A stretch of DNA of 64,000 nucleotides from positions 1 through 64,000 of IMG/VR virus record IMGVR_UViG_3300009503_000019. One strand, written 5' to 3'. Positions 50,027 through 58,815 of the stretch are shown piece after piece. Position 1 is the first letter of the stretch. Every line of letters starts with the position of its first letter. A model generated the notes under the pieces. The model was not told the DNA's origin. It was given only the letters and a program-made list of their open reading frames with translations, and ran no database searches. The translations under genes and the position numbers were made by a program. The DNA comes from a virus.

Positions 50027-50386
50027 TTATCCTCCTTTTACTACTGTTCTAATAAAAGTTTGTGTTCCTCTTAATGGTCGAAATGGTACTGGTTCAGGAT
50101 ATCTTTCAATTATTTTTATTGGATAAAAATACAATTTATTCGGGAATCCCCACCATTTCATTGCTTCTTCTTGTGTGACTTTATGAATTGCTCTTAATTT
50201 TTCAAATTCTTTTCTTGATATCAATTTTGGTTCTTGTAATGAAATAATTCCCAGTATTCCTTCCGGTCCAACAAGTGCTAATGGAATATTTATCATTTTT
50301 GGATAATATCTTTTCTTCAGTAAAGCTTTTTTCTTTTGTTCAATTATCCATTGTGCGTGTGGAGAGATTATATATATTCCACGCAT
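50027..50386 (-). CDS. ASCH/PUA-like hypothetical protein
   Basis: 119 residues. Features LVGPEGILGIISLQEPKLIS, then HKVTQEEAMKWWG and LYFYPIKIIERYPEPVPF: the alternating-strand pattern of small ASCH/PUA-like RNA-binding domains in phages. Ends RGTQTFIRTVVKGG. Family call by pattern; RNA binding is inference. Single minus-strand gene between structural units. Confidence 0.5.
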   Translation of the reverse strand: MRGIYIISPHAQWIIEQKKKALLKKRYYPKMINIPLALVGPEGILGIISLQEPKLISRKEFEKLRAIHKVTQEEAMKWWGFPNKLYFYPIKIIERYPEPVPFRPLRGTQTFIRTVVKGG

Positions 50387-50405
50387 GAAGGAATTTTAGA
50401 AAAAA

Positions 50406-50415
50406 TTGTTATAAT
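50406..50415 (+). promoter_or_regulatory. Extended -10 promoter before structured RNA
   Basis: TTGTTATAAT on the + strand, an extended -10, about 55 bases upstream of the GC-rich structure at 50471-50553 and the family A gene at 50598. Confidence 0.45.
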
Positions 50416-50470
50416 ATTCAATGTTAAGAAATTTTTGAAAAAAAAGAAAAAAATAAGTTTTTAACTTTTA

Positions 50471-50553
50471 TGCGTCGGCTCCCCCCGCCGTCTCTTCCTT
50501 ATCACCTCTCTTGGGCTTATACCCATTGGAGCGGCCGCAGGGAGCCGAACGCA
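50471..50553 (+). ncRNA. GC-rich structured RNA or 5' leader element
   Basis: In a very AT-rich setting this 83-base stretch folds as nested stems: TGCGT+CGGCTCCC (50471-50483) pairs with GGGAGCCG+(A)ACGCA (50540-50553); GCCG(T)CTC (50487-50494) pairs with GAGCGGC (50529-50535); TGGG/CCCA hairpin at 50512-50525. The internal strand TCTTCCTTATCACCTCTC stays unpaired. Located 45 bases before a family A gene start. Looks like a riboswitch-type leader or stable ncRNA; class not recognised. Confidence 0.55.
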
Positions 50554-50597
50554 AAAATCTTTCCAATATACTTATAACATTTTTTAAGGAGAAAAAA

Positions 50598-51212
50598 ATG
50601 AACAAAGAATTGGTAAAAATTCAAAATGAATTAAATAGAGCGATGTATATATCTGATGACGAATTTGAAAAGAAATATATGGAATTTATAAATAACTTAT
50701 TAAAGATAAAAACTTTGGTTTATAAAATATATAATTTATTTCGGCATCGTTTTGTAGATAGACCGGGTTATATTTTTCCATGGTCTGGTAGAATAAATTT
50801 TAAAAAAACATATTATAGATTTAATATTCTTGATACAGTTGATAACTTAGAAATTGATATGTTAATAAATTTAACTTCTAATTTGTTATGGGGTATAAAA
50901 AGAATTTGTATAAAAAAAACACACGATATTATAGAAGTGCTTCAATCAAATTTTGATTTACCAATTGATATTAATATCAGATTAACTAAAAAAGGTAATT
51001 ATAATGTTTATTTTTACTGTCTAGTTTGGGATGAAAATTTTACTAATTGTCATTATGTTTCTATAAAATATTTAGATCAAAAAAATAAATTGTATTTAAA
51101 ATATAGAAACGAGATTGAATTCATAGCACATTATATTTTCTTAAGACTATGTGATACAAAATTGAAATTTATAATTGATACATTGAAGAATGATTTTAAG
51201 GGATTTTTATGA
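50598..51212 (+). CDS. Family A protein
   Basis: 204 residues from ATG 50598 (TTAAGGAG upstream). A longer frame to 50511 would read through the structured RNA. Starts MNKELVKIQNELNRAMYISD, then DEFEKKYMEFINNLL, a typical family A start. Overlaps by 6 bases the stop of the convergent family A gene. One of two members outside the 10-30 kb region. Confidence 0.7.
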   Translation: MNKELVKIQNELNRAMYISDDEFEKKYMEFINNLLKIKTLVYKIYNLFRHRFVDRPGYIFPWSGRINFKKTYYRFNILDTVDNLEIDMLINLTSNLLWGIKRICIKKTHDIIEVLQSNFDLPIDINIRLTKKGNYNVYFYCLVWDENFTNCHYVSIKYLDQKNKLYLKYRNEIEFIAHYIFLRLCDTKLKFIIDTLKNDFKGFL

Positions 51213-51794
51213 TAATTTTTTTTCTATTATTGAGAAAATATTAGATCTATTAATTATTCTAATGAGTAGATTTTTTATTTCTTTATTTAGATATCGTGAG
51301 AATTGTAAACTGGGTTTAGAATTTATATAAAAGAAATACAATCTAAAATCTTTAATTATTTTCTCTACAGTGATAATGTGAGGTTTAATGATTATATCTT
51401 CCAAGCGAATGTAAACATTTTTGTTTGCGGAGACTGTTAATTTTGATGGAAATGTATATTCAGAAGAATGTATTTGAAAAGATAGTATTTTTTCTGAAGG
51501 TATGGATATAGGAATTGTTAAATGTAAATATACATCGAAATATGAATTACCATTTGTTGCTGAAATTTTTAAAGACCAGTTTTTCATATATCCAAATAAA
51601 TAATTAAATCTTTCGACTTCAGAATTATGTAGATTGCAATTTAATTCAATTAAATTCATTAATATTTTATTATACAAATTTATTGCTTTTTCCGAGATTG
51701 ATATAAATTTTTCAATAATTTCTTTTTTTTCTTTTTTTATTTCATCGTTTGGGAGAAATAATGTTTTGTTAATAATAGCTAATGAATTTTCCAT
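51207..51794 (-). CDS. Family A protein
   Basis: 195 residues, start MENSLAIINKTLFLPNDEIK, then KEKKEIIEKFISISEKAINL; AAAGGAGGTAAAA upstream. Beta-rich centre (FDVYLHLTIPISIPSEKI). Tail-to-tail with 50598-51212. Confidence 0.7.
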   Translation of the reverse strand: MENSLAIINKTLFLPNDEIKKEKKEIIEKFISISEKAINLYNKILMNLIELNCNLHNSEVERFNYLFGYMKNWSLKISATNGNSYFDVYLHLTIPISIPSEKILSFQIHSSEYTFPSKLTVSANKNVYIRLEDIIIKPHIITVEKIIKDFRLYFFYINSKPSLQFSRYLNKEIKNLLIRIINRSNIFSIIEKKLS

Positions 51795-51805
51795 TTTTAC
51801 CTCCT

Positions 51806-51834
51806 TTGCATTTTTTTTAATTATTGTTTATAAT
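51806..51834 (+). promoter_or_regulatory. Leaderless-type promoter for the terminase operon
   Basis: TTGCAT (51806-51811), N17, TATAAT (51829-51834), then 7 bases to the ATG at 51842. Confidence 0.6.
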
Positions 51835-51841
51835 AATTCTT

Positions 51842-52621
51842 ATGAAATTACCATTTAGAAGATTTCTTGCTGCACTTATTGTTGATAGCCCTAATGATAT
51901 TAATTTGATCAAACGTATTCTTAGTGAATGCGGAATATTTATAACAGATAATGACGATATTTTAAGTTTCAGAGCTCGCATATTCAATAAATTCAAGCGT
52001 ATTCCTAAAAATAAGAATTTGACATTTAAGAAATTGGGTTTAACAGAATATTTAGAAAATAAAGAAAAAGGTAATATAGATTTTCTTGGGGCATATTTTG
52101 CACAAAAAGATCAATTTTTGAGAAAAGCATTTCAAGCATATATTTTTACTCATAACGAGAAATTTTTAGATTTTATTCCATCACAAAATAAAGAAACTGA
52201 AATAAATATATTTAAAAAATACTTTTTTGATATTGATAATTTATCTTTAGCAGAATGGACATATTATAAGAAATTTATTTCAGGAGCAGATGTGTTATTT
52301 TTAAATGCATTATTAAATAATGATTTGGGATTAGCCCTTCATTATCTCAAAAGGTCTATACCACCATCGGTTGAAGAGGGATTATCAAAATTATTATCAA
52401 TTTCATACTGGAGGGCAATGGAAACTGCTTATAATGCAGACCCATCTGATTTTATCAAACTATCGGACACTTTCTTAAAAATATATAAAGCATCCAAGGA
52501 CGTTTTAATTGAAAAGAAAAAAGAAACTTTACCTGATTTAATCTTTGAAGAGAAAAATCCAGAAGAAGATGAAAGGTTAGTTTCCTATGACGAACTTGGA
52601 AAACAATCAAAAACAAAGTAA
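51842..52621 (+). CDS. Hypothetical protein, small-terminase candidate
   Basis: 259 residues from ATG 51842, placed by the promoter; a longer frame starts inside the -10. Helical (MKLPFRRFLAALIVDSPNDI; LNLSL-type LSLAEWTYYKKFI). C-terminal acidic tail EEKNPEEDERLVSYDEL. Overlaps the large terminase by 35 bases, the place of a small terminase subunit in many phages, but no family motif is seen. Confidence 0.45.
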   Translation: MKLPFRRFLAALIVDSPNDINLIKRILSECGIFITDNDDILSFRARIFNKFKRIPKNKNLTFKKLGLTEYLENKEKGNIDFLGAYFAQKDQFLRKAFQAYIFTHNEKFLDFIPSQNKETEINIFKKYFFDIDNLSLAEWTYYKKFISGADVLFLNALLNNDLGLALHYLKRSIPPSVEEGLSKLLSISYWRAMETAYNADPSDFIKLSDTFLKIYKASKDVLIEKKKETLPDLIFEEKNPEEDERLVSYDELGKQSKTK

Positions 52622-54155
52622 AATTTCTCGCGCAGATATTGCTCAAAAAATTCTTTATTTGAGAGGAAACCCATTTTCTTTGAATGAACGGCCACATTTA
52701 AAATTTATTTATGATTATGCAGATAAGGTCTGGGTCATAAAAGCAGGTAGACAGGTAGAGAAATCTACTACATTGGCAGCAATTATTCTTACAGAATCGA
52801 TAATAATTCCACATTTTAATTCTTTATATGTAACTTATTCTAATAAGCAGGTTTCTGATTTCTCTTCAGATAAGATTGTTCCTATGATATTACATTCTCC
52901 ATTTGTAAGAAATTATTATCATTCCGGTGAAGTTGTGAAAAGAGTTACAGACAGAACTTTTACAAATGGCTCACATATTTTTTTGAGATCTGCATATAAT
53001 AATCCAGAAACATTAAGAGGTATTCCTGCCGATAGAGTAGTTTTCGATGAGGTTCAGAATTTGATTCCTGAAGTTATTTATGTAGCTGAGGAATCACTTG
53101 CTCATAGCAAATATCAATGGAAGATATTTTCAGGCACGGCAAAAACGAGAAATAATCTTATAGAGACTTACTGGAATCTTTCAAAGCAAATAGAGTATAT
53201 GATTAAATGTGAAGCGTGTAATAATTGGAATTATCAGGATGAAAAAATTATAGGTAAGGATTCTTATATATGTACTAAATGTGGGAAGAAAATTGATATC
53301 AGGAATGGAAGATTTGTAATGCTTAATCCATCAGGCAAATTTATGGGAATTCGTATTACTCAAGTTATGGTTCCATGGATGACTTTTGAAAATATTAAAG
53401 AAAAATTTGAGTTAAAGCCAATGTCTTATTTTTATAATGAAGTCCTCGGACTTCCTTATGAATCAATGGAACAGCCCGTTACAGAATTAGAACTTCGTCA
53501 ATGTTGTTCCGACTACCCAATGAATCTGGATTTTGTGAAATCAATTCCTTATGAATCAATTATTGTAGGTATTGACTGGGGAATGGGATTGAATTCTTCT
53601 ACTGTTGTGACAATAGGGCATCTACATGCGGGTAAAGCTCGTGTTTTGTATGCAGTTCGTATTATGGAAACAGATGCAGTAAAGCAATATGAACAGATTA
53701 AAAATTTATTATCATATTGTAAAGCGTCTATTATAATTACTGATTTTGGTGCGGGATTTGGCTTAAATGACATGTTAAGAAGAGATTTTAATATGGTTAT
53801 TCCAGTTTTATATACAGAAGGTGGTGTGGGAAAGGTTTTAAAATGGGATACAAAAGGAAAAAAATATATTGCGTTGAGAACACCATTATTGAATATTGTT
53901 TTCAGTTCTTTAAAACGGCAGGATATCATATTTCCTAAATATGAGAATATAAAAGATTTTTTACAGGATATAATGAATGTTTATGTTGATTACAGAACAG
54001 TTAAAGGAAGAGAAATTCCATATTATACTCATAATGTGCAAGAATATGATGATTTTTTACATAGCCTTACTTATTTCTTAATTGGATGCTGGTTATATTC
54101 TGGAAAACAATATTTATTTACGTCAGTTGCGGAATTTCCAAGAGAATTTGAGTAA
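52587..54155 (+). CDS. terL: Terminase large subunit
   Basis: 522 residues. ATPase: variant Walker A AGRQVEKST (residues 53-61, Glu where Gly is usual), Walker B DRVVFDEVQ (about 150), coupling SGTAKT. Nuclease: GIDWG (Asp330), ITDFG (Asp386), YDDF (Asp488-Asp489). A zinc ribbon, CEACNNWNY ... CTKCGKKI (about 208-240), is inserted between ATPase and nuclease. The enzyme pumps DNA through the portal and cuts the concatemer. It starts inside the preceding gene, giving translational coupling. Confidence 0.9.
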   Translation: MTNLENNQKQSKISRADIAQKILYLRGNPFSLNERPHLKFIYDYADKVWVIKAGRQVEKSTTLAAIILTESIIIPHFNSLYVTYSNKQVSDFSSDKIVPMILHSPFVRNYYHSGEVVKRVTDRTFTNGSHIFLRSAYNNPETLRGIPADRVVFDEVQNLIPEVIYVAEESLAHSKYQWKIFSGTAKTRNNLIETYWNLSKQIEYMIKCEACNNWNYQDEKIIGKDSYICTKCGKKIDIRNGRFVMLNPSGKFMGIRITQVMVPWMTFENIKEKFELKPMSYFYNEVLGLPYESMEQPVTELELRQCCSDYPMNLDFVKSIPYESIIVGIDWGMGLNSSTVVTIGHLHAGKARVLYAVRIMETDAVKQYEQIKNLLSYCKASIIITDFGAGFGLNDMLRRDFNMVIPVLYTEGGVGKVLKWDTKGKKYIALRTPLLNIVFSSLKRQDIIFPKYENIKDFLQDIMNVYVDYRTVKGREIPYYTHNVQEYDDFLHSLTYFLIGCWLYSGKQYLFTSVAEFPREFE

Positions 54156-54157
54156 AT

Positions 54158-54186
54158 TTGACATCATTTAAAAAAAATTGTATTAT
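54158..54186 (+). promoter_or_regulatory. Leaderless-type promoter for 54193-56983
   Basis: TTGACA (54158-54163), N17, TATTAT (54181-54186), then 6 bases to the ATG at 54193. Confidence 0.65.
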
Positions 54187-54192
54187 ATTCTT

Positions 54193-55293
54193 ATGTTTAA
54201 AACTGCAATAAAACTTGATGAAGATGCGATAAGTCTTCTGGCTTCTGTAGCTGCTAATGATTATATAGAGAACAATACTCCACCTGCAGAAGCAATCGCT
54301 AAAGTAATAGTTGAACAAGGATATGAACTTACGCCAGAGCAAGTTTCGAGAATTGCTGAAAAAACTAATAACTATATATATTTGCAGTTATTAAAAACTA
54401 AAAAACAACCTCCTAAATTTCCAGTTGCAAAACGTGATGATATATTAAAAATTATTGATCAAAAAATTCATCCTCCTGAAAAAACCGCTAATCATCCTAT
54501 ATCTTCGTTATTTGATAAAGAATTGAAAGATTATTCTGATTTATTCGACAGATATATTGAACAATTATTATCCAAAACTGGTAGTAAAGAAATTGAAAAA
54601 GACAAGATTTCATCTCCATCCATTCCTTATTTTGAAGTTGTTGATGATTTGAAAAAGTTTAAATTTATTGTTGAGGATGAAATTGAAAAAATTGAATCTG
54701 GGCGATTTGAAACTTTGAATAGTATGATTAAAAAGGCGGCAAATGAAATAGTTAATAATGAATTAAAATTAACTGATTTTGTCAAATTCATATTCAAAAC
54801 TGCAAATAATGAAGTATTAGCACAGGAAATTATTTTAGAACTTGATAAAGAATTAAATAAACTCGGATTTAATAAATATGCAAATCAACCTAAATATTTA
54901 ATTAGACAATCTCCTATGCAATATACATATACTTTGACAACAATTATGGATCAGGATGCTTACAGAGATGCCCTATACAAACTTCCAACTATAACGAATG
55001 ACTGGATTATGTATCTGGAGAAAACAATGAGTGATTTGATAGAAATGAATAAAATCGCAGAATCAGTACCAGAAACAATATTAATAAAGATTTTAAATGA
55101 TGTTGTTGTTCCAGCGCATAATGCGGGATTATTTAAGAAATCTCAAGAAGCTGCAATATGGGCAAAATCTACACTTTCAAAGGAACCATGGTATAAAAGC
55201 TTTTTTAGTCTCAAGAAAGGACTGAAAGCAGTTAAGAGTCATGGATTATGGTCTTTATTTGGAACATTTCTTGAACCGGGGTTGAAGATATGA
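54193..55293 (+). CDS. Hypothetical head protein, 366 aa
   Basis: Start at ATG 54193 by promoter position. Helical, Lys/Glu-rich. Begins MFKTAIKLDEDAISLLASVA. Contains PEQVSRIAEKTNNYIYLQLL and a C-terminal SLKKGLKAVKSHGLW. Between terminase and protease genes, so a head, core or internal protein is likely. Not recognised. Four-base overlap with the next gene. Confidence 0.55.
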   Translation: MFKTAIKLDEDAISLLASVAANDYIENNTPPAEAIAKVIVEQGYELTPEQVSRIAEKTNNYIYLQLLKTKKQPPKFPVAKRDDILKIIDQKIHPPEKTANHPISSLFDKELKDYSDLFDRYIEQLLSKTGSKEIEKDKISSPSIPYFEVVDDLKKFKFIVEDEIEKIESGRFETLNSMIKKAANEIVNNELKLTDFVKFIFKTANNEVLAQEIILELDKELNKLGFNKYANQPKYLIRQSPMQYTYTLTTIMDQDAYRDALYKLPTITNDWIMYLEKTMSDLIEMNKIAESVPETILIKILNDVVVPAHNAGLFKKSQEAAIWAKSTLSKEPWYKSFFSLKKGLKAVKSHGLWSLFGTFLEPGLKI

Positions 55294-55790
55294 AGAAAAG
55301 AATTGTAACAAAAAAAGCTATGAAAAAACAGGCTGGTGCTATTGCACCAATTAAATTGGAATCATGGGCACTTCCGCTTGCAGTTACTGCGTTAGGAGCA
55401 ACTACCGTTGGATTTCCTTTACTCGTAGAGGCAATTCACCATGCAAAATTGAAGAAGCAGCAAGAACGAGCGTACCAAGTTGCTACTAAATTATATGAAC
55501 CTGAATTGAAATCATATCCGGAGCAAGAGAAAAGATTATATTTTCATACATTGAGAACATTGGCTCCTTCATTAGCAACCGATCCGATACTTGTAGGGAC
55601 TTTTTTAAAGCAAACTCTTGCTATGAGAGCAATTGATCCTAATCTCATAAAAAATTTAAGAGAAGCAACTCCCGTAGAAAGGATGGTGTATACGCATACA
55701 CCTCCAATGGCTACGGAAGCTGGAAAGATGCTTGCACAAACAATATTAGGTTTAGGCACAATTGGACCTACTGGAACTAGTGAGACATGA
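55290..55790 (+). CDS. Hypothetical membrane-segment head protein
   Basis: 166 residues: a Lys-rich start followed by a hydrophobic segment LPLAVTALGATTVGFPLLVE (residues 31-50), then a helical region and an EAGKMLAQTILGLGTIG end with Gly-spaced hydrophobics. The architecture (basic, hydrophobic, Gly-rich) resembles the family B proteins downstream. Overlaps the protease gene by 4 bases. Confidence 0.5.
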   Translation: MKKRIVTKKAMKKQAGAIAPIKLESWALPLAVTALGATTVGFPLLVEAIHHAKLKKQQERAYQVATKLYEPELKSYPEQEKRLYFHTLRTLAPSLATDPILVGTFLKQTLAMRAIDPNLIKNLREATPVERMVYTHTPPMATEAGKMLAQTILGLGTIGPTGTSET

Positions 55791-56983
55791 TAAAAACTAT
55801 AACAATACCTTATCAAGATAAAGAAGGATTAAGAATTTCTGTTGTTAATAAAAAATGTCTCCATAAACTTGCGAGTGATTCTTTATCCCAAGAATTAGAT
55901 AAATTCTTATCTAATGAGCCTCCGCGTAAAAATGAATCTTATATTTTGATTAATGCATTAGGTGCAGGAGAAATATGGGGTCCTAATAATCGTGGTGATT
56001 ATTTTCCCGAATCTCAATTGAATGTGGAAAATCCCACATATGGATATAAAACTTTTGAAGTTTATGGAAATTTTTATCAACATCATGAAAATAAAGTTTT
56101 TGCAAATCGCATTGGTTATGTGAAAAAAGCAATATGGGTAGATGATTTAAAAAAAGTTTATCTTATTGTTTCTGCAGGAAGAATGTATGGTCCAATTTCA
56201 GAAAAAATTGTTATTGATATTGAATCTGGAAAACCAGTTGCTACATCCATGGGATGTCGTGTTCCATACGAAGTATGTTCTTTATGTTTAAAAAAAATTA
56301 CATCATTTCCAGAGAGGTGTGAACATCTTAAGTATCACATGAATGAAATCCTTGACGATGGCCAGCAAATATTTGCTATAAACTATTATCCCTTATTTTT
56401 TGATATATCTGCAGTATATTCTCCTGCAGATCAAACTTCTTATGTACTTGCAAAAGTTGCTTCTGATAAAGTTGCAGATATGGAAAAAAGGTTCCCTGCA
56501 TTGACTTTGCCTTTATCTGTGGATGAAGAAACTTATAGGAAAGCTGCTCTAATTCGTATGTTAAGACAGAGAGAACCATTTTTACATGAATTAGAATATA
56601 TGCATGATTATTTTGATCCAAGAGAATTATTATCAGCATTAACTCTTGGTGGAATTGCACTTTCTCCTTATGAATTCAATAAATATTTTGGTAAATTTCC
56701 TGGATTTACTGAAGAAATCAGTCCAAATTTACTAAGTATTATTCCACAATTAGCAGAAAAAAGATCAATATTTAAACCATATGTTCAAAAAAGAATAACA
56801 ATAATAATTCAAGGAGCTCCTCAGCCTCCTGCTGAAACTACAAGAGAGTATTTGAAATATAAATTATTCTTAAAACAAATACTACCATTTATTCTGGAGA
56901 AGTTTAGAGAATTATTATCAATAATAGATGCGGAAATGGTTGGAATTGACCCTGAATTATTAGATTATTATCTGGAGATGTAA
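55787..56983 (+). CDS. Prohead (capsid maturation) protease
   Basis: 398 residues. N-terminal protease domain: GAGEIWGPNNRGDYFPESQL, then YGNFYQHHEN with the candidate catalytic His, a strand VYLIVSAGR, and KPVATSMGCRVPYE with the candidate catalytic Ser, followed by CSLCLKK...CEHLKYH and YPLFFDISAVYSPAD. The GWGPN/HHEN/SMGC pattern is that of phage prohead serine proteases. It would cleave core and head proteins, plausibly the KEAA leaders of family B. The C-terminal 180 residues may be a scaffold-like extension. Classification by pattern. Confidence 0.65.
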   Translation: MIKTITIPYQDKEGLRISVVNKKCLHKLASDSLSQELDKFLSNEPPRKNESYILINALGAGEIWGPNNRGDYFPESQLNVENPTYGYKTFEVYGNFYQHHENKVFANRIGYVKKAIWVDDLKKVYLIVSAGRMYGPISEKIVIDIESGKPVATSMGCRVPYEVCSLCLKKITSFPERCEHLKYHMNEILDDGQQIFAINYYPLFFDISAVYSPADQTSYVLAKVASDKVADMEKRFPALTLPLSVDEETYRKAALIRMLRQREPFLHELEYMHDYFDPRELLSALTLGGIALSPYEFNKYFGKFPGFTEEISPNLLSIIPQLAEKRSIFKPYVQKRITIIIQGAPQPPAETTREYLKYKLFLKQILPFILEKFRELLSIIDAEMVGIDPELLDYYLEM

Positions 56984-56986
56984 AAA

Positions 56987-57340
56987 ATGGAAGATTTAAT
57001 TTTACAAGCATTAATCAAAGAAGCAGCTGCTGAAAAATTATTAGAAGAAGCAGAATTATTAAAAATTGCAGCAGAACAATTGTCTGCTCCCCCTAAACCA
57101 GAATTACCATGGTCTTATAGACATCCTGTATTAGCGAATGCTTCAGCATTAGCGACTATGGGGCTATTGGCGGCATCTCCATTCGCAATTCGAAAATTTA
57201 TAACAAAAGAACCTGAAGAAGCATGGGGATTGCTTGCTAGTGGGCTTCTTGCAGGTGTTGTAATCGGAGGGTTACGTGGACATCTCCAATCTCGCGAATT
57301 GGAAAGATATAAAAGAATGAAAAAATTAGGAATAACATGA
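56987..57340 (+). CDS. Family B protein
   Basis: 117 residues. N-terminus MEDLILQALIKEAAAEKLLE, then EAELLKIAAEQL: the family B amphipathic leader. Then a Pro-rich linker and two Gly/Ala-rich hydrophobic segments (about 50-65 and 80-95) with a basic C-terminus (RYKRMKKLGIT). Likely an internal virion protein. Only three bases from the protease stop. Confidence 0.6.
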   Translation: MEDLILQALIKEAAAEKLLEEAELLKIAAEQLSAPPKPELPWSYRHPVLANASALATMGLLAASPFAIRKFITKEPEEAWGLLASGLLAGVVIGGLRGHLQSRELERYKRMKKLGIT

Positions 57341-57394
57341 GAAATTTGCTTTTTAAATTTTTTTTGATATCATTATCAAAAATGGAGGTTTGCG

Positions 57395-57880
57395 ATGTAT
57401 TACTTAGAAGACTTAATCGAAGAGGCAATGCTTAAAGAAGCCGCGGCACTAGAACTTCTAGAAGAAAGTGATTATCTATATAAACTTGCAGCGGCTGAAG
57501 CTAAAGCAGAAGAAGAGGAAGAATTAGCGGATGAAGAACCTACTGAAGAGGAACTTGAGGAAGAAGAGGAAGAAAAAAAGGCATTTGGAGGTCTAATGAG
57601 AGCTCTTAAATTACGATTACTCAGTAGATTAGCTCCGGATGTAGAAACTTTTGCAGAAGCTTTAGGTCGACGTGCCGCTAGAAGAATGGGTCCAGAACAG
57701 TTTAGGGCATTAGGGATGAGAGAAATTGGTGAAGCTTTAGGCAGACCTGCGAGAACGATAGGAAGAGAATCCTGGTGGTCTAGATACGGTGCTCCTATAG
57801 GAATTGGACTAGGTGGTGTTGGAGCGGGATTAGGTGCAGCAGCTCTTATAGATTTATTATCAAAACCACGTGGATTATAA
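57395..57880 (+). CDS. Family B protein with acidic linker
   Basis: 161 residues. Leader MYYLEDLIEEAMLKEAAALE, then LLEESDYLYKLA; a long Glu-rich stretch (residues 36-62); an Arg-rich region; and a C-terminal glycine-zipper IGIGLGGVGAGLGAAALIDL followed by a KPRGL tail. GGAGGTTTGCG upstream. Modular mixture typical of this cluster. Confidence 0.65.
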   Translation: MYYLEDLIEEAMLKEAAALELLEESDYLYKLAAAEAKAEEEEELADEEPTEEELEEEEEEKKAFGGLMRALKLRLLSRLAPDVETFAEALGRRAARRMGPEQFRALGMREIGEALGRPARTIGRESWWSRYGAPIGIGLGGVGAGLGAAALIDLLSKPRGL

Positions 57881-57900
57881 TATTGATAATTCATTTAAAG

Positions 57901-57929
57901 TTGACAAAAGATTTTTTTTATATTAAAAT
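57901..57929 (+). promoter_or_regulatory. Promoter for the scaffold-capsid operon
   Basis: TTGACA (57901-57906), N17, TAAAAT (57924-57929). Here a 31-base leader with AAGGAGG separates it from the ATG at 57961, so this unit is not leaderless. Confidence 0.65.
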
Positions 57930-57960
57930 TGACAACAATAAAATTTAAGGAGGTTAAAAA

Positions 57961-58794
57961 ATGGCCGGAATAGATGAGCTTATAAGGACAATTTTATCCG
58001 AAGGTGATGCTGAACTTCAGAAACTTGCTGAAGACTTAAATACAGAATTACTCGCTCAGAAAAAAAATGAAGAAAAAATTCTGAAATCTTATGAGAAGCA
58101 GGGACAAGCATTTGCAAGAGGATTTATCAATGAACTTCGTAAAAGAGGATTTGGTAAACTTGCTCAGGGAATAGTTTCTCCTGCAGTTACGCCTGAATCA
58201 AATGTTGAAAAACAACCTGAGCCTGCCGCTCCAACAGTGAATGAACCTACGGGTGAAGCTCCAGAAGATGTTGGAGAAGCAATAGAAACAATGATTGCAG
58301 CACCAGAAGCTGCATCGGATGTTGCGGGAGAGAATGTAACTGCAATAGAAGGACAGATGGAAACAACTCCTGGTGGAGAAACTCAACCAGTCGATGAGGC
58401 TGCTCTTGATGCATTAAATACTCTTATTCAAGGTGCTGTATCACAAAGTCCAGAAGCCGCATCTGCTGTTGCATCTACATCGCCATCTGCAGAACAACAG
58501 GCGCAGTCTCGAACTTCTAGCATAGAAGCTGCTCTTAGCGATCTAGCTTCTCAACTTGAAGTTACTTCTCAAGCCACTACACCGGAAGAAGTTATAGACC
58601 AAGCAATAGGAGAAGGAGAATCTGCACCTTCTTCAGAAGCTGCACCAGCCACACCAACCGGAGGATTAATAATGGATCCTACAACTGGATTATTGGTTAA
58701 CCCTGCTACTGGCGAAGCTTATGATCCACTAACTGGAATGCCTGTAGAAGCATCATTCTATGATCCTTGGTTGTACCCATTTTATGAATATTAA
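57961..58794 (+). CDS. Scaffold-like Ala/Glu/Pro/Thr-rich head protein
   Basis: 277 residues. Helical N-terminus MAGIDELIRTILSEGDAELQ (1-60) with EEKILKSYEKQGQAFARGF, a long low-complexity Ala/Glu/Pro/Thr/Ser region (75-220), and a C-terminus with repeats of 'DPTTGLLVNPATGEAYDPLTG' type. Composition and position (between protease and capsid genes) fit a scaffold or core protein. AAGGAGGTTAAAAA upstream. Confidence 0.5.
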   Translation: MAGIDELIRTILSEGDAELQKLAEDLNTELLAQKKNEEKILKSYEKQGQAFARGFINELRKRGFGKLAQGIVSPAVTPESNVEKQPEPAAPTVNEPTGEAPEDVGEAIETMIAAPEAASDVAGENVTAIEGQMETTPGGETQPVDEAALDALNTLIQGAVSQSPEAASAVASTSPSAEQQAQSRTSSIEAALSDLASQLEVTSQATTPEEVIDQAIGEGESAPSSEAAPATPTGGLIMDPTTGLLVNPATGEAYDPLTGMPVEASFYDPWLYPFYEY

Positions 58795-58815
58795 TATTAA
58801 AAATGGAGGCTAGCC

